A stretch of DNA of 64,000 nt from the NCBI RefSeq assembly GCF_030656345.1, contig NZ_JAUSNR010000015.1:124001-188000 (forward strand), read 5' to 3'. Shown here one piece after another: positions 27,116 to 36,298 of the stretch. Under the pieces are notes generated by a model. The model was given only the letters and a program-made list of their open reading frames with translations, was not told the origin of the DNA and did no database searches. How positions within the stretch are numbered: the first letter of the stretch is position 1; each line of letters begins with the position of its first letter. Position numbers and translations under genes: made by a program. The stretch comes from Pseudotabrizicola sp. GTDB lineage: Bacteria > Pseudomonadota > Alphaproteobacteria > Rhodobacterales > Rhodobacteraceae.

Positions 27116-27904
27116 ATGCATAACTTTGAATTCGTCAAACCCTCGTCCATCGCAGATGCCGTCGCGGCTTTGGCGACCGAGGGCGCACAGCCGCTGTCGG
27201 GCGGGCAGACCCTGCTGCCGACGATGAAGCAGCGGTTGGCGGCACCCGAGGTGCTGGTCAGCCTGACCGGCATTGCCGAGATGCAGGGCGTCTGCACCGG
27301 CGATGGCGGGTTGCACATTGGCGCCGCCACCCCGCATGCGGTGGTGGCGCAAGAGGCGGCGGCGCATTACCCCGCACTTGCTGCCCTTGCCGGCGGCATC
27401 GGCGATCCGGCAGTGCGCAACCGGGGCACCATCGGCGGGTCGGTTGCCAACAATGACCCGGCGGCCTGCTATCCGGCGGCGGTTCTGGCCTCTGGCGCGA
27501 CCGTGGTGACAAGCACCCGGAAGATCGCGGCAGAAGATTACTTTCAGGGCATGTTCACCACGGCGCTGGAAGAGGGGGAGTTCATCACCCAACTGATCTT
27601 CCCGATCCCGCAAAAGGCGGCCTATGTGAAGTTCAACCAGCCCGCCAGCCGCTTTGCGCTGACGGCGGTGTTCGTGGCAAAGTTCGCAGATGGCGTGCGG
27701 GTGGCGGTGACGGGGGCGTCGAACAACGGTGTGTTCCGTTGGGCCGAGGCCGAGGCCGCGCTGTCGGCAGATTTCTCTGCTGCGGCGATTGGCGGGCTGA
27801 CGGCCTCATCCGAGGATATGATCAGCGATCTGCACGGATCTGCCGCGTACCGGGCCAATCTGGTCAAGGTGCTGACCGGGCGCGCGGTGACGGCGGCCCA
27901 GTGA
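27116..27904 (+). CDS. Molybdenum hydroxylase FAD subunit (CoxM-like)
   Basis: 262 aa. FAD-binding motifs of the xanthine dehydrogenase medium subunit are clear: [15 protein letters not shown] and [17 protein letters not shown] (the TIGGxxxxN loop). The C-terminal CO_deh_flav_C domain includes [10 protein letters not shown]. It follows the large subunit by 12 bp with AAGGAGG upstream, and ends the operon before a strong terminator. No MoCo-inserting AAA ATPase (CoxD) or CoxE/F is present, consistent with a form II operon. Confidence 0.94.
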   Translation: MHNFEFVKPSSIADAVAALATEGAQPLSGGQTLLPTMKQRLAAPEVLVSLTGIAEMQGVCTGDGGLHIGAATPHAVVAQEAAAHYPALAALAGGIGDPAVRNRGTIGGSVANNDPAACYPAAVLASGATVVTSTRKIAAEDYFQGMFTTALEEGEFITQLIFPIPQKAAYVKFNQPASRFALTAVFVAKFADGVRVAVTGASNNGVFRWAEAEAALSADFSAAAIGGLTASSEDMISDLHGSAAYRANLVKVLTGRAVTAAQ

Positions 27905-27922
27905 TCTGATCCAAAAGAAAAC

Positions 27923-27953
27923 AAGCCCCCGGTCGCAGGGCCGGGGGCTTTTT
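27923..27953. terminator. Strong intrinsic terminator after the coxM-like gene
   Basis: The 10-bp stem AAGCCCCCGG / CCGGGGGCTT with TTT following on the plus strand and A-rich sequence before it. It lies between convergent coxM-like and kpsE-like genes, so it can act in both directions. Confidence 0.88.
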
Positions 27954-27968
27954 CATGTGTCGGTCAGA

Positions 27969-29711
27969 TCAGGCCGAAACCTGTTCGCGCAGGATTGCAG
28001 CGGTCATCGAGATCATCAGGTACAGGCCCGCAAAGATCAGCAGTGCCACCATCGTGTTTTCAAACGCGCGCGGATAGGTCGCCTCATCCGGGGGCACCGG
28101 GTTGACGGACACCGACAGATAGCGCACCTGGCGATTGGCATCGGTGCGCGCGGTTTCCATCGATTGCAGCGATTGCGACAGCAAAAGCTGCCGGGTCTGC
28201 ACATCGGCCTGCGCCACCAGCAGTTCCGACTGCACCTGCGCCAGCGATTTGCCGCCCGCAACGCCTTGGGTCAGACGCGAGCGCAAGGTGGCAATCTCGG
28301 TCTCCAGCGTGCCGATCCGGCGCAGCAGCGGCTCCATCCGGGCGGCGTTGGGGGTGGCGTTGGAACGCATCTGCGCCAGGCTCAGCCGGTCCTGGCTCAG
28401 CTGGGTTTCCAGCTGGCCGATCTGGGTGGTGATCAGGCTGACCTCGACCTCGGAGGACAGGATCTGGAACTGTTCCTGCAGATCCACCACCTTGCGCTGC
28501 GCACTCAGCATCGCGGCTTCGGCCAGCTCATACGCCTCACGCGCGCCCTGCATCTGGTCGGCGCGCAGGCGTTGGGTCAGATGATCGACCTGTTCTTCGG
28601 CATAGCCGATCAGCGCCTTTGAAAAATCGGCCGATACCGTGGGATCGGCGGCAATCACCTCCATCTTGATGATGCCTTCGGTGGGGTCATAGGCAATTTT
28701 CACGTTGCGCTGAAACACCTTATAGGCCGCTTCGCGTGTGGCGTCGGCGGCCAGCCGCTGGATCGGGTCAATCTGACTTTGCGCAAAATGGTCGATGAAG
28801 CGATGGTCGGCATCCAGCCGCATCATCGCATCGCGCGATTGCAGATAGCCCAGCACCGCGATGCTGTCCTGCGAGGTGGCGAATTGCGTGCCCGACAGCA
28901 GCCCTCCCATACCCTGCGCGCCGGCAGGATCGGCCTGCTGGATCACGAATTCGGCCTTGGTGGCAAACAGCGGTGTGGCGACCATGTAGTAATACCAGCC
29001 CGCCAGCAGGGTCGGCAGGCCGACAAAGAAGAACAGCCGCGCCATCAGCAGGGCTGATTTGCGGCGGCGGCGCTTGGCCAGATCGCGCTGAATGCGCTGA
29101 ATTTCCGACAGGTGCGATTCCTCGGCGCGCATCTCGGTCGAGGGCACCTTGATCGGCCGGACGGTTTGCGGCAGCTGCACCCCGTCGCCGCGGGGCCCGA
29201 CGGTCAGGGCACGTGACGCCTGTTCGCCACTGTCCGGCCCGGCCCCGGAGCCTTCGGCGCTGATCATTTCCATGATCGTCGATTTCTGGAACGGATCGAC
29301 CCCTGCCGCCCGCAACAGGCGCACGGCATCAAAATCCGAGGTCGCGGGCAGCCCGTATTTCTGCGCCATGCGCCGCGCCATGCGCAACTGGCGCCCCGTC
29401 AGCCCCTCTTTGCGGATCTGGTCAATATCATTGGCGGTCGCAGGCCCGGCTTGGGCGGCGGCGGCTGCGCGGTGCGGGGCCGGGCGGTCGGCCCCGGCAT
29501 CCATCATCGCCGAGATCTGATCGCCTGCGGTGGGAAACGGGTCGGAGCCGAAGCCGTCATCTGTCACCGGCGCGGCAGGCGCAGGGGCGGGGCGCAGGGT
29601 GCGGGCGGGTGCACTGCTGGTCGCGCGCGGCCGGGGCGGCGCGGGGACCGGGTCGGTCACCGGATCGGGGCGGCGCAGGTTGTAGCGTTTAACCTTGAGC
29701 TTGATAGTCAT
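27969..29711 (-). CDS. Capsule polysaccharide export inner-membrane protein, KpsE-like, with long N-terminal extension
   Basis: 580 aa. Residues 1-200 form a Pro/Ala-rich, mostly disordered cytoplasmic extension containing a helical patch (GLTGRQLRMARRMAQKYGLP). A first membrane segment (SALLMARLFFFVGLPTLLAGWYYY) follows, then a periplasmic region with a long coiled coil (about 375-520) and a last membrane segment (MVALLIFAGLYLMISMTAAIL). This is the polysaccharide co-polymerase layout of KpsE/Wzz/BexC proteins, which couple an ABC transporter to the outer-membrane exporter. It overlaps the kpsT-like gene by 23 bp. Confidence 0.87.
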   Translation of the reverse strand: MTIKLKVKRYNLRRPDPVTDPVPAPPRPRATSSAPARTLRPAPAPAAPVTDDGFGSDPFPTAGDQISAMMDAGADRPAPHRAAAAAQAGPATANDIDQIRKEGLTGRQLRMARRMAQKYGLPATSDFDAVRLLRAAGVDPFQKSTIMEMISAEGSGAGPDSGEQASRALTVGPRGDGVQLPQTVRPIKVPSTEMRAEESHLSEIQRIQRDLAKRRRRKSALLMARLFFFVGLPTLLAGWYYYMVATPLFATKAEFVIQQADPAGAQGMGGLLSGTQFATSQDSIAVLGYLQSRDAMMRLDADHRFIDHFAQSQIDPIQRLAADATREAAYKVFQRNVKIAYDPTEGIIKMEVIAADPTVSADFSKALIGYAEEQVDHLTQRLRADQMQGAREAYELAEAAMLSAQRKVVDLQEQFQILSSEVEVSLITTQIGQLETQLSQDRLSLAQMRSNATPNAARMEPLLRRIGTLETEIATLRSRLTQGVAGGKSLAQVQSELLVAQADVQTRQLLLSQSLQSMETARTDANRQVRYLSVSVNPVPPDEATYPRAFENTMVALLIFAGLYLMISMTAAILREQVSA

Positions 29712-30348
29712 AAAGCTGCTTCGCCTCTTCCAAAGTGTCGAACGTGTAAAGCTGCCCGTTGCGCAGCACCGCGGCCTGCTTGCAGAATTTCTCCAGCGTC
29801 TGGGCCTGATGGCTGACGATCACCACGGTGGCCTGTTGCAGGCGTTCGCGCAGGATGCGCCCGGCCTTGCGGTTGAATTCGACATCCGTGGTGGCGGGCA
29901 TGCCTTCGTCGATCAGATAGATGTCGAATTCCAGCGCCAGCATCAGTGAAAACGAAAACCGCGCCCGCATTCCCTGACTGTAGGTGCCGACCGGCATGTC
30001 GAAATATTCGGCAATCCCGCACAGCCAGCGGCAGAAGCTTTCAACATAATCGGGGTCAAGCCCGTACAGCCGGGCCACATAGCGGCTGTTTTCGGTCGCG
30101 GTGTGTTTGCTGACCACGCCGCCCATAAAGCCCAGCGGGAAAGAGATGCGGCTGGTGCGGGTGACCCGCCCCTCATCCGGTTTTTCCAGCCCCGCCATCA
30201 TGTTGATGATCGTGGTCTTGCCGGTGCCGTTCGGGGCAAGGATGCCAAGGGATTGGCCAAGATCAATGCGGAACGAGGCCCGATCCAGAATGATCTTGCG
30301 CTGTTTTCCGGTCCAGAAAGACTTTGAAACGCCCTCGAACTCGATCAC
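29689..30348 (-). CDS. Polysaccharide ABC transporter ATP-binding protein, KpsT-like
   Basis: 219 aa. Walker A is APNGTGKTT, the signature loop is TYSQGMRARFSFSLMLAL and Walker B is FDIYLIDEGMPA. The KpsT/Wzm-type group typically has SxGM and an acidic DEG rather than the DEPT of importers, as here. It should energise capsule or exopolysaccharide export with a KpsM permease. No KpsM is next to it or anywhere in the window, so the permease must be encoded elsewhere or be lost. Confidence 0.92.
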   Translation of the reverse strand: MIEFEGVSKSFWTGKQRKIILDRASFRIDLGQSLGILAPNGTGKTTIINMMAGLEKPDEGRVTRTSRISFPLGFMGGVVSKHTATENSRYVARLYGLDPDYVESFCRWLCGIAEYFDMPVGTYSQGMRARFSFSLMLALEFDIYLIDEGMPATTDVEFNRKAGRILRERLQQATVVIVSHQAQTLEKFCKQAAVLRNGQLYTFDTLEEAKQLYDYQAQG

Positions 30349-30470
30349 TGCCGCCCCTTACATGTCGTCAGGCAAAGTGGCAGGGCCTATGCCTTGTGCC
30401 ACAGTGCTGCGCCATCCTCACCTCATGACCTTTGCCACAGATTTTCTCTGTCCGGTCGGTCTATTGTTGC

Positions 30471-30498
30471 CGATCTTTGCCGAAGATCGCTTTTTTTT
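30471..30498 (+). terminator. Orphan plus-strand intrinsic terminator
   Basis: The stem CGATCTT / AAGATCG with a five-base loop is followed by C and eight T residues, a textbook terminator for plus-strand transcription. Both flanking genes are on the minus strand, so it ends an unannotated transcript or insulates kpsT/nhaA from antisense reading. The rest of 30349-30546 shows no ORF. Confidence 0.65.
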
Positions 30499-30546
30499 CG
30501 GTTTATGTGCTGTCTTTCGGGCAGTATTATGTCCGACCGGCGGCTG

Positions 30547-31779
30547 CTATGGCAAGACCACCTTCTTGCGTCCCGGCAGAAGCCGGGCCAGCAGCGCCGC
30601 AAACCCGCCCGCCAGCAAGGACAGCACAAGCCCCAGCCGTGCGGCCTCTGCCATGCCACCGCCGGGCAGGGTGCTTTCCAGCGTCAGCACCGGCACGGTG
30701 AAACCCATGCCGGTCAGCACCGCGATGATCAGCAGATCGCGCGGCTTTACCCCCCGTGGCAGGGCAAACCCGAAGACCCGCAGCGCAATCAGCGCCCCCA
30801 GCATCACCCCCAGCGGCTTGCCGATCCACATGGCGGCCAGCACGGTGGCGGTGGTGGGGGCGAGTGCGAGCAGATCGACGCCGCCTTGGGTCAGGCCGAA
30901 CAGGAACAGCACCAGTGCCAGCGGCCTGACCAGAGCATGGGCCAGCCGGTTGAGCGGATCGTGCAGAAACGCCTCGGCTTGCGCAAACAGGCCGAAAGCG
31001 CGGTCGGTATGCGGGATGACCGGCACTAACGGCAACAGCCCCAGCGCACCGGGCAGACCTGCCAGCACCACGCCAAGCCAGCTTGCCACCCCCGCCAGCA
31101 CATAGGGCCACAGCGCAGCGGCGCGGCGATGCGCGCGCTCTGTCGCGTCGGCGCGGGCCAGACGGCCAAATCCCAGCCATGTGACTCCCACCGCCGCCAG
31201 CGTCAGCGCCAGCCAGACCAGCCGCAGGACCGGGCCCTGATAGGCCAGCCCGGCAACAACCAGCCCGAAGATGTCATTGGCGATGGTGATCAGCAGCAGC
31301 AGGTGCAGCGCCGGGTGGCCGTTGCCAAAGATCAGACGCCCGAGCAGATAGCACAGCACCACATCCGACCCCAGCGGCATTGGCCAGCCCACGCCGGGGC
31401 TGGCTTCCACCGCGGTTTCCACCATGGCCCCACAGATCAGCCAGACCAGCACCGCCCCGGCCCAGCCGCCCACCATCGCGGCCAGCGGCAAAGCCCCGCG
31501 CCGACCCGACAAGGCCCCGCGCCGCAGGCGGATCGCCTCCCACAATTCCTTGCCGACAAAGAACAGGAACAGCGCCATCAAGCCTTCGGACACAATCGCC
31601 AGCGGCGTCACAGCCGGGGGGTAGGGGGCCATCCAGACCGGCAGCGGCAGATCGAGCAGCCGGTATTGGATGGTGTCGTAATAGCTGTCGGGCGACAGGG
31701 TCAGCCAGCAGGTCGCCATGGCGATGCCCGCCAGCAAGGCAAGACCGAAATGGCGCATAAAGGGGGAGACGCGGTACAT
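30547..31779 (-). CDS. NhaA-family Na+/H+ antiporter, divergent (Asn-Asp ion site)
   Basis: 410 aa from the ATG at 31779 (a TTG six codons earlier is possible). About 11-12 membrane segments follow the NhaA pattern, with the N-terminal MALFLFFVGKELWEA region, SDVVLCYLLGR (Asp139, equivalent to E. coli Asp133) and GKPLG (the Lys equivalent to Lys300). The central ion-binding pair, Asp163-Asp164 in E. coli, reads Asn168-Asp169 here (TIANDIFGL). Sodium/proton exchange at the inner membrane is expected, but stoichiometry may differ. It is next to, and oriented like, the tetR-ppk2 group. Confidence 0.88.
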   Translation of the reverse strand: MYRVSPFMRHFGLALLAGIAMATCWLTLSPDSYYDTIQYRLLDLPLPVWMAPYPPAVTPLAIVSEGLMALFLFFVGKELWEAIRLRRGALSGRRGALPLAAMVGGWAGAVLVWLICGAMVETAVEASPGVGWPMPLGSDVVLCYLLGRLIFGNGHPALHLLLLITIANDIFGLVVAGLAYQGPVLRLVWLALTLAAVGVTWLGFGRLARADATERAHRRAAALWPYVLAGVASWLGVVLAGLPGALGLLPLVPVIPHTDRAFGLFAQAEAFLHDPLNRLAHALVRPLALVLFLFGLTQGGVDLLALAPTTATVLAAMWIGKPLGVMLGALIALRVFGFALPRGVKPRDLLIIAVLTGMGFTVPVLTLESTLPGGGMAEAARLGLVLSLLAGGFAALLARLLPGRKKVVLP

Positions 31780-31890
31780 GGCACAGACCCGGAACAAAGG
31801 CGGCAGAGACCCCGTTCCATATCGCCCCCGTGCCGGTGCTTCAATGACAGCGCGACGCGAAGCGCGCCACTGTTGCCCGATCGCCCGGTT

Positions 31891-32523
31891 TCACGATAAC
31901 CGGGTGCCGTCGGGGGGCAGCAACCCCAGACCGCGCAGATAGATGCCGATCCCGGCTTCCAGCAGATCTTCGGGCGGAAACGGGCTGCGCGCGCCGCCAT
32001 TGGCACTGCCGCGCATGTACAATTCGACCACACCATGGCTCATCGCCCAGATATGGGCGGAAAACATGGTGGCGGGCGGGCGCATGTCGGCGGGCATGTG
32101 CTGCGACAGGCTTTCGGCCGCACGTTCAAGCACCGCCCGCGCCTTGCCCGCCACCAGCGCCAGATCGGGGTGGTCGTTCAGGCTTAGCCCCGCCTCGAAC
32201 ATCGCCATGTAATGGCCGGGGTATTTGCGGGCAAAGGCCAGATAGGCGCGGCCCGTCGCCTCGAACGCCGCAAGCGCAGTGGGGCGGCCGTTGTCGAAAG
32301 CAAATTCCATCAGCGCGGCGAAAATCTCATACCCCTGCCGCGCGACTTCGGCCAGCAGGTCTTCACGCCCGGCGAAATGGCGGTAGACCGCCGCCGGGGT
32401 CACATCCGCCGCCTTTGCCGCTTCGGACAGGGTAAAGCCGGTCGGTCCCTGATCGGCGATCAGGCCAAGTGCTGCCTCGACCAGCGCCTGGCGCAGGTTG
32501 CCGTGGTGGTAGCCGCGTTTCAC
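31891..32523 (-). CDS. TetR family transcriptional regulator
   Basis: 210 aa from a GTG that overlaps the ppk2 stop (GTGA). The N-terminal helix-turn-helix is typical: [33 protein letters not shown]. The C-terminal ligand domain resembles the WHG/TetR_C_33 type ([17 protein letters not shown]). Being encoded between ppk2 and nhaA, it may control one of them or its own operon. The effector is unknown. Confidence 0.9.
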   Translation of the reverse strand: MKRGYHHGNLRQALVEAALGLIADQGPTGFTLSEAAKAADVTPAAVYRHFAGREDLLAEVARQGYEIFAALMEFAFDNGRPTALAAFEATGRAYLAFARKYPGHYMAMFEAGLSLNDHPDLALVAGKARAVLERAAESLSQHMPADMRPPATMFSAHIWAMSHGVVELYMRGSANGGARSPFPPEDLLEAGIGIYLRGLGLLPPDGTRLS

Positions 32524-33395
32524 GCCTTTGCCTTGCGGATTTCCGGCCCGCCGCAGATGGCAGGGTCGGGCGTGCCGATCACCGCCAGATCGCGGCCCTT
32601 GTAATCGACAGAGGACAGAATGGTCTGCACCGCCGCGATGCGGGCGCGTTTTTTGTCATCCGACAGAATAACCGTCCAGGGCGCAAAGTTGAAATGGCTG
32701 CGCTCCATCGTCTCGTCAATCGCGGTGCAATAGGCGTCCCATTTCTTCAGCCCGTCGATGTCGATGGACGACAGCTTCCACTGCTTCAGCGGGTCCTGTT
32801 CGCGGGCGATAAAGCGCTTGAGCTGTTCGGCCTGACCCACCTCCAGCCAGATCTTTCGGAAGATGATGCCTTCCTCCACCAGCATCCGCTCAAAATCCGG
32901 CAGTTGCGCAAAGAAATGCTCGCGCTGTTCGGGCGTACAAAAGCCAAAGACATGCTCGATCACGGCGCGGTTGTACCAGCTGCGGTCGAACAGGGCGATT
33001 TCGCCATGCGCGGGCAGCCAGTCGACATAGCGCTGGAAATACCACTGCGCTGCCTCACGGTCTGACGGTTTGGCAAGCGCCACCACAGAACACACCCGCG
33101 GATTGAGGTTTTCGCGCGTGGCTCCGATGGTGCCGCCCTTGCCCGCCGCATCGCGCCCCTCAAAGATCACCACCAGACGCTTGCCGGTGGTTTTCAGGTC
33201 AGACTGCATCTTGACCAGTTCGATCTGCAGTCTGTCCATCTGCACATCGTAGTCCTTGCCCTTCATCTCCTGCCGGTAGGGATAGGACGGGTCCAGAATG
33301 TCATCCTTATTGGCGGATTCGATGGCCTTGCGCACCGATTTGGGCGCTTCGGAGGTGAAGAATGCGCTGATCGCGCCGTCGAATGGCAGTGTCAT
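32520..33395 (-). CDS. ppk2: Polyphosphate kinase 2 (PPK2)
   Basis: 291 aa from the ATG at 33395. The longer frame to 33470 has no family counterpart. Walker A is [11 protein letters not shown], Walker B is [10 protein letters not shown] and the lid motif region is ATRENLNPR. The length and single domain match class I PPK2 enzymes, which use polyphosphate to phosphorylate nucleoside diphosphates in the cytoplasm. With the ppx/gppA at the window start, it is the second polyphosphate-linked gene here. Confidence 0.93.
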   Translation of the reverse strand: MTLPFDGAISAFFTSEAPKSVRKAIESANKDDILDPSYPYRQEMKGKDYDVQMDRLQIELVKMQSDLKTTGKRLVVIFEGRDAAGKGGTIGATRENLNPRVCSVVALAKPSDREAAQWYFQRYVDWLPAHGEIALFDRSWYNRAVIEHVFGFCTPEQREHFFAQLPDFERMLVEEGIIFRKIWLEVGQAEQLKRFIAREQDPLKQWKLSSIDIDGLKKWDAYCTAIDETMERSHFNFAPWTVILSDDKKRARIAAVQTILSSVDYKGRDLAVIGTPDPAICGGPEIRKAKA

Positions 33396-33441
33396 GGCAT
33401 GGGTCTCCCGTATCTGCCCCACCCTAGGGCGAATGCCCGGT

Positions 33442-34392
33442 TCAGCGCAATCCGGCGCGCTGTGCGGCACGGTCGATTGCTGCGATCACCGCTTCGGGGT
33501 GGGTGTGATGCGGCATGTGGCCGACCCCCGGCAGCACCGTCAGCGCCGCATTCGGCAGGATCTGCGCCAGCGGGCCTGAGTGGATGTGCACAGGCACGAT
33601 GGTATCGGCATCGCCATGCACCAGTTCGACCGGCAGGGTCAGCCGCGCATAGTCTTGCTGCATCACCTCAACCTGCGGCTTCAACTCATTGATCTGCAAC
33701 ACATTTATCGCCATAGACTCGCGCCGCAATGTCAGCCCGATGCCCAGGTGATCGGCATATCCCGGCGGCGCGGTCTGCGGGGCGAACACCACGTCGATGG
33801 TGCGGCGCACATAGCGTTCCGCCACCAGCGCCGAGGCCAGCGGCACCAGCGTATGGCGGCCAAGCGCTGTGGCGGTGATCCGGTACCACGGGCCGAGGTC
33901 CCCCGGCCAGGGCAACGAGGGGGACGACACCAGCACCAGTGCTGCTGGCGGGCTTTGCAGTGCCCAGGCCAATGCCACGGTGCCGCCATAGCTTTGGCCC
34001 AGCACAATCGGGTTGGTGGCACCGACCTGTGCCACCGCTGCGCGCAGCAGGCGTGCCTGCGCCGCGACACTGGCATCATTCCCCGGCAAGGCACCGGAAT
34101 AGCCCAGACCGGGCCTGTCCACTGCGATCACCCGGTAGCGGCTGGACAGCTGGTCCATCAGCGCAAAGGTGAATTCGCGCAGATTGCCATTCGCGCCATG
34201 GATCATCACCAGATCAGGGCCGGAGCCTGCGACCTGCAGATGCACCTGCACCCCGTCCACCGTCACAAACTGCCCTGTCGGCGGATGCGAGCGCACCGCC
34301 GCCGCTTCACGCGTCGTCAGCCGCCACTGGGTGGCCGCAATCAGGCCAAGTCCGATGAGCGCCGCACTAGCGGCCAATGTCTTGAGGGTCAT
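33442..34392 (-). CDS. Membrane-anchored alpha/beta hydrolase
   Basis: 316 aa from the ATG at 34392, whose first bases overlap the 3' end of metA. An N-terminal signal-anchor ([21 protein letters not shown]) suggests the enzyme faces the periplasm. The oxyanion motif HGANGN, nucleophile Ser in GQSYGG, acid in HGDADTIVP and catalytic His in GVGHMPHH make a full triad. Substrate unknown. It should not be called a haloperoxidase or esterase without assay. The overlap with metA suggests co-expression, although homoserine transesterification does not need it. Confidence 0.87.
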   Translation of the reverse strand: MTLKTLAASAALIGLGLIAATQWRLTTREAAAVRSHPPTGQFVTVDGVQVHLQVAGSGPDLVMIHGANGNLREFTFALMDQLSSRYRVIAVDRPGLGYSGALPGNDASVAAQARLLRAAVAQVGATNPIVLGQSYGGTVALAWALQSPPAALVLVSSPSLPWPGDLGPWYRITATALGRHTLVPLASALVAERYVRRTIDVVFAPQTAPPGYADHLGIGLTLRRESMAINVLQINELKPQVEVMQQDYARLTLPVELVHGDADTIVPVHIHSGPLAQILPNAALTVLPGVGHMPHHTHPEAVIAAIDRAAQRAGLR

Positions 34393-35284
34393 AGGGCGTG
34401 GACTGATAAATCTCGTTGATCCAGTTGCCATATAGAAGATGCGCGTGGCTTCTCCAGCGGTTCAGCGGTGGCATCAACGGATTGTCATCGGTGTAATAAT
34501 TCAGCGGCACGTTGATCGTGGTGCCATTGGCGATGTCGCGGTCATATTCCTGCTTGAGCGTGTCACTGTCATATTCAAAGTGGTTGAAGATATACAGCGC
34601 CCGGTGGTCCGGGTCCTCTACCAGACAGGGGCCGACCTCATCACTGCCCAGCAGGGTGCGCAGGGTTTGCGCCTGATCAATCTCGTCCTGCCGCATTTCG
34701 GTCCAGCGGCTGACAGGGATCACGAAATCATCCGAAAACCCCCGCAGGTAGGGCGAGGTGGGGGCAAGGTTGCGGTGGCGGAAGCAGCCGAACGCCTTGT
34801 GGTCCAGCATGTGTTTTTGCACGCCGTGGAAATGGTTGATCATCGCCATCCCGCCCCAGCACACGCCAAAGGTCGACTGCACGTTGGTCTGGGTCCATTC
34901 GAACACCTCTGCCAACTCGTCCCAATAGGTCACATCGCTGAACGGCAGGTGTTCGATCGGCGCGCCGGTGATGATCAGCCCGTCGAACTTTTCATCCCGC
35001 ACTTCCTGAAACGGGCGATAAAACGCCTCCATATGTTCAGCGGCGGTGTTTTTGGTCTGGTGTTCCGACATGCGGATCAGCTCGAACTTGATCTGCAGCG
35101 GCGTGGCCCCGATCAGCCGCGCGAACTGGTTCTCGGTCTGGATCTTTTTCGGCATCAGGTTCAGCAACCCGATTTTCAGCGGCCGGATATCCTGCCGCGC
35201 CGCGCGTTCGGGCGACATGACCATGACGCCTTCGTTCCGCAGAACGTCAAAGGCGGGCAGGGTCTCTGGCAGGGTAATGGGCAT
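34367..35284 (-). CDS. metA: Homoserine O-acyltransferase MetA, predicted acetyl-CoA type
   Basis: 305 aa. Catalytic Cys142 (GVCWGGM), His and Glu in FNHFEYD, and Lys46 in LMPKKIQTE are present. Residue 111, which decides acyl donor in this family, is Glu (GAPIEHLPF), as in acetyl-CoA-using enzymes. Succinyl-CoA-using E. coli MetA has Gly there. The product is therefore predicted to be O-acetylhomoserine, the first step of methionine synthesis. It lies 35 bp downstream of an ATPase gene, too close for a SAM-II riboswitch. Confidence 0.94.
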   Translation of the reverse strand: MPITLPETLPAFDVLRNEGVMVMSPERAARQDIRPLKIGLLNLMPKKIQTENQFARLIGATPLQIKFELIRMSEHQTKNTAAEHMEAFYRPFQEVRDEKFDGLIITGAPIEHLPFSDVTYWDELAEVFEWTQTNVQSTFGVCWGGMAMINHFHGVQKHMLDHKAFGCFRHRNLAPTSPYLRGFSDDFVIPVSRWTEMRQDEIDQAQTLRTLLGSDEVGPCLVEDPDHRALYIFNHFEYDSDTLKQEYDRDIANGTTINVPLNYYTDDNPLMPPLNRWRSHAHLLYGNWINEIYQSTPYDPQDIGR

Positions 35285-35319
35285 GGGGCGCTTCCTTCGC
35301 AGCGGATGTATGGGCCGGA

Positions 35320-36189
35320 TCAGCGCCGGTCAATGGCGCGCGCGATCAGGCGGTTGAAGTCGTCGGGTGTGGTGACGGTTGTCACCTCTTCGGCGGTGAC
35401 CGTCACGCCCCGGTCTGCCATCGCGGCATAGCGCGGTTGGCGGTGGGCCAATGCGCGGGCGTAGGTCCAGCGCACGAAGTGATCAGGGTCGCAGGTTTCC
35501 TCGGATTTACCGTAGGTTGCGCGGTATTCTTCCCACGCAGACTGAAGAAAGCCGGGCTGGTAATACATCGGCTTTGGCGCGCGGTCAAACCGGCGGACAA
35601 GCTCTGCCGTGTGGTCGTCCGAGCCCTTGATCCAGATCAGCAGCAAAGTTTCCGACAATTGTCGCAAGACCGGATCATCGGCAGCTTCGGGATCGACCAC
35701 TTCGCAGATTGACCCCGAGGTGTCGCAGACAAAATTCGGATAGCCGTAAAGATCTTCGGCACGGGCAATGAAATGCGCGGTGTCCAGCATCGCCGCCACC
35801 TCGGCTTTGCGGTGCTGTTCCTGGCGCATCATGTAATCGGCAAAGGGCAGGCCGCCGCGTGCCGGATCGCCGGGCTTGCCCAGATAGGTCGACAGCGGGG
35901 CCAGATTATCAAAGGTGATGTTCGACGCGATATAGACGGAATCGGTCATCAAAAGTTCGCGCAGCAGCGGCACCTTCATCGCCTCGCGCTTGAAATTGTC
36001 GGCGATGAATTCGTTCATGTAGCGGGTGCCGATCCGGTAATCGACGGAATAGTGGAACCAGCCGCCGGCATTGGGCGCGGTGTCGCGCAGCAGGTTCGAC
36101 AGGTGGGTCTTGCCCAGACCCGACATGCCAAACAGCAGCACCCGCTTGCGCGGGCTGCCCAGATAGTCTGCGCCGCTTGCATAGATCAT
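35320..36189 (-). CDS. P-loop ATPase of unknown function
   Basis: 289 aa from the ATG at 36189 (or the GTG one codon earlier). Walker A is [16 protein letters not shown] possible Walker B is [12 protein letters not shown]. The middle contains [29 protein letters not shown], which looks like a substrate-recognition loop with paired cysteines. I recognise it as a conserved Rhodobacteraceae-type hypothetical but not a named family. It begins the minus-strand run that continues through metA, hydrolase, ppk2 and tetR. Kinase-like or AAA-like activity is inferred only from the P-loop. Confidence 0.75.
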   Translation of the reverse strand: MIYASGADYLGSPRKRVLLFGMSGLGKTHLSNLLRDTAPNAGGWFHYSVDYRIGTRYMNEFIADNFKREAMKVPLLRELLMTDSVYIASNITFDNLAPLSTYLGKPGDPARGGLPFADYMMRQEQHRKAEVAAMLDTAHFIARAEDLYGYPNFVCDTSGSICEVVDPEAADDPVLRQLSETLLLIWIKGSDDHTAELVRRFDRAPKPMYYQPGFLQSAWEEYRATYGKSEETCDPDHFVRWTYARALAHRQPRYAAMADRGVTVTAEEVTTVTTPDDFNRLIARAIDRR

Positions 36190-36247
36190 CACCGACCCCC
36201 AAAGATGCCGCCCGACAGTTACCGCCCTGCGCCCGCACCTTCAATGC

Positions 36248-36276
36248 AAAACCCGCCCCGGTGAGGGGGCGGGTTT
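36248..36276 (-). terminator. Terminator after the FadL-like gene
   Basis: The stem AAACCCGCCCC / GGGGCGGGTTT lies just downstream of the FadL-like stop (36299) in the minus direction, ending in GGGTTTTG. It separates that gene from the ATPase-metA run. Confidence 0.75.
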
Positions 36277-36298
36277 GTGGTCTGTGCGGCAGGGCAGA

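Noticed and set aside
35285-35319. SAM-II riboswitch before metA
   Set aside because: SAM-II elements often precede alphaproteobacterial metA, but here only 35 bp separate it from the upstream ATPase gene and the required stem-pseudoknot is not present.
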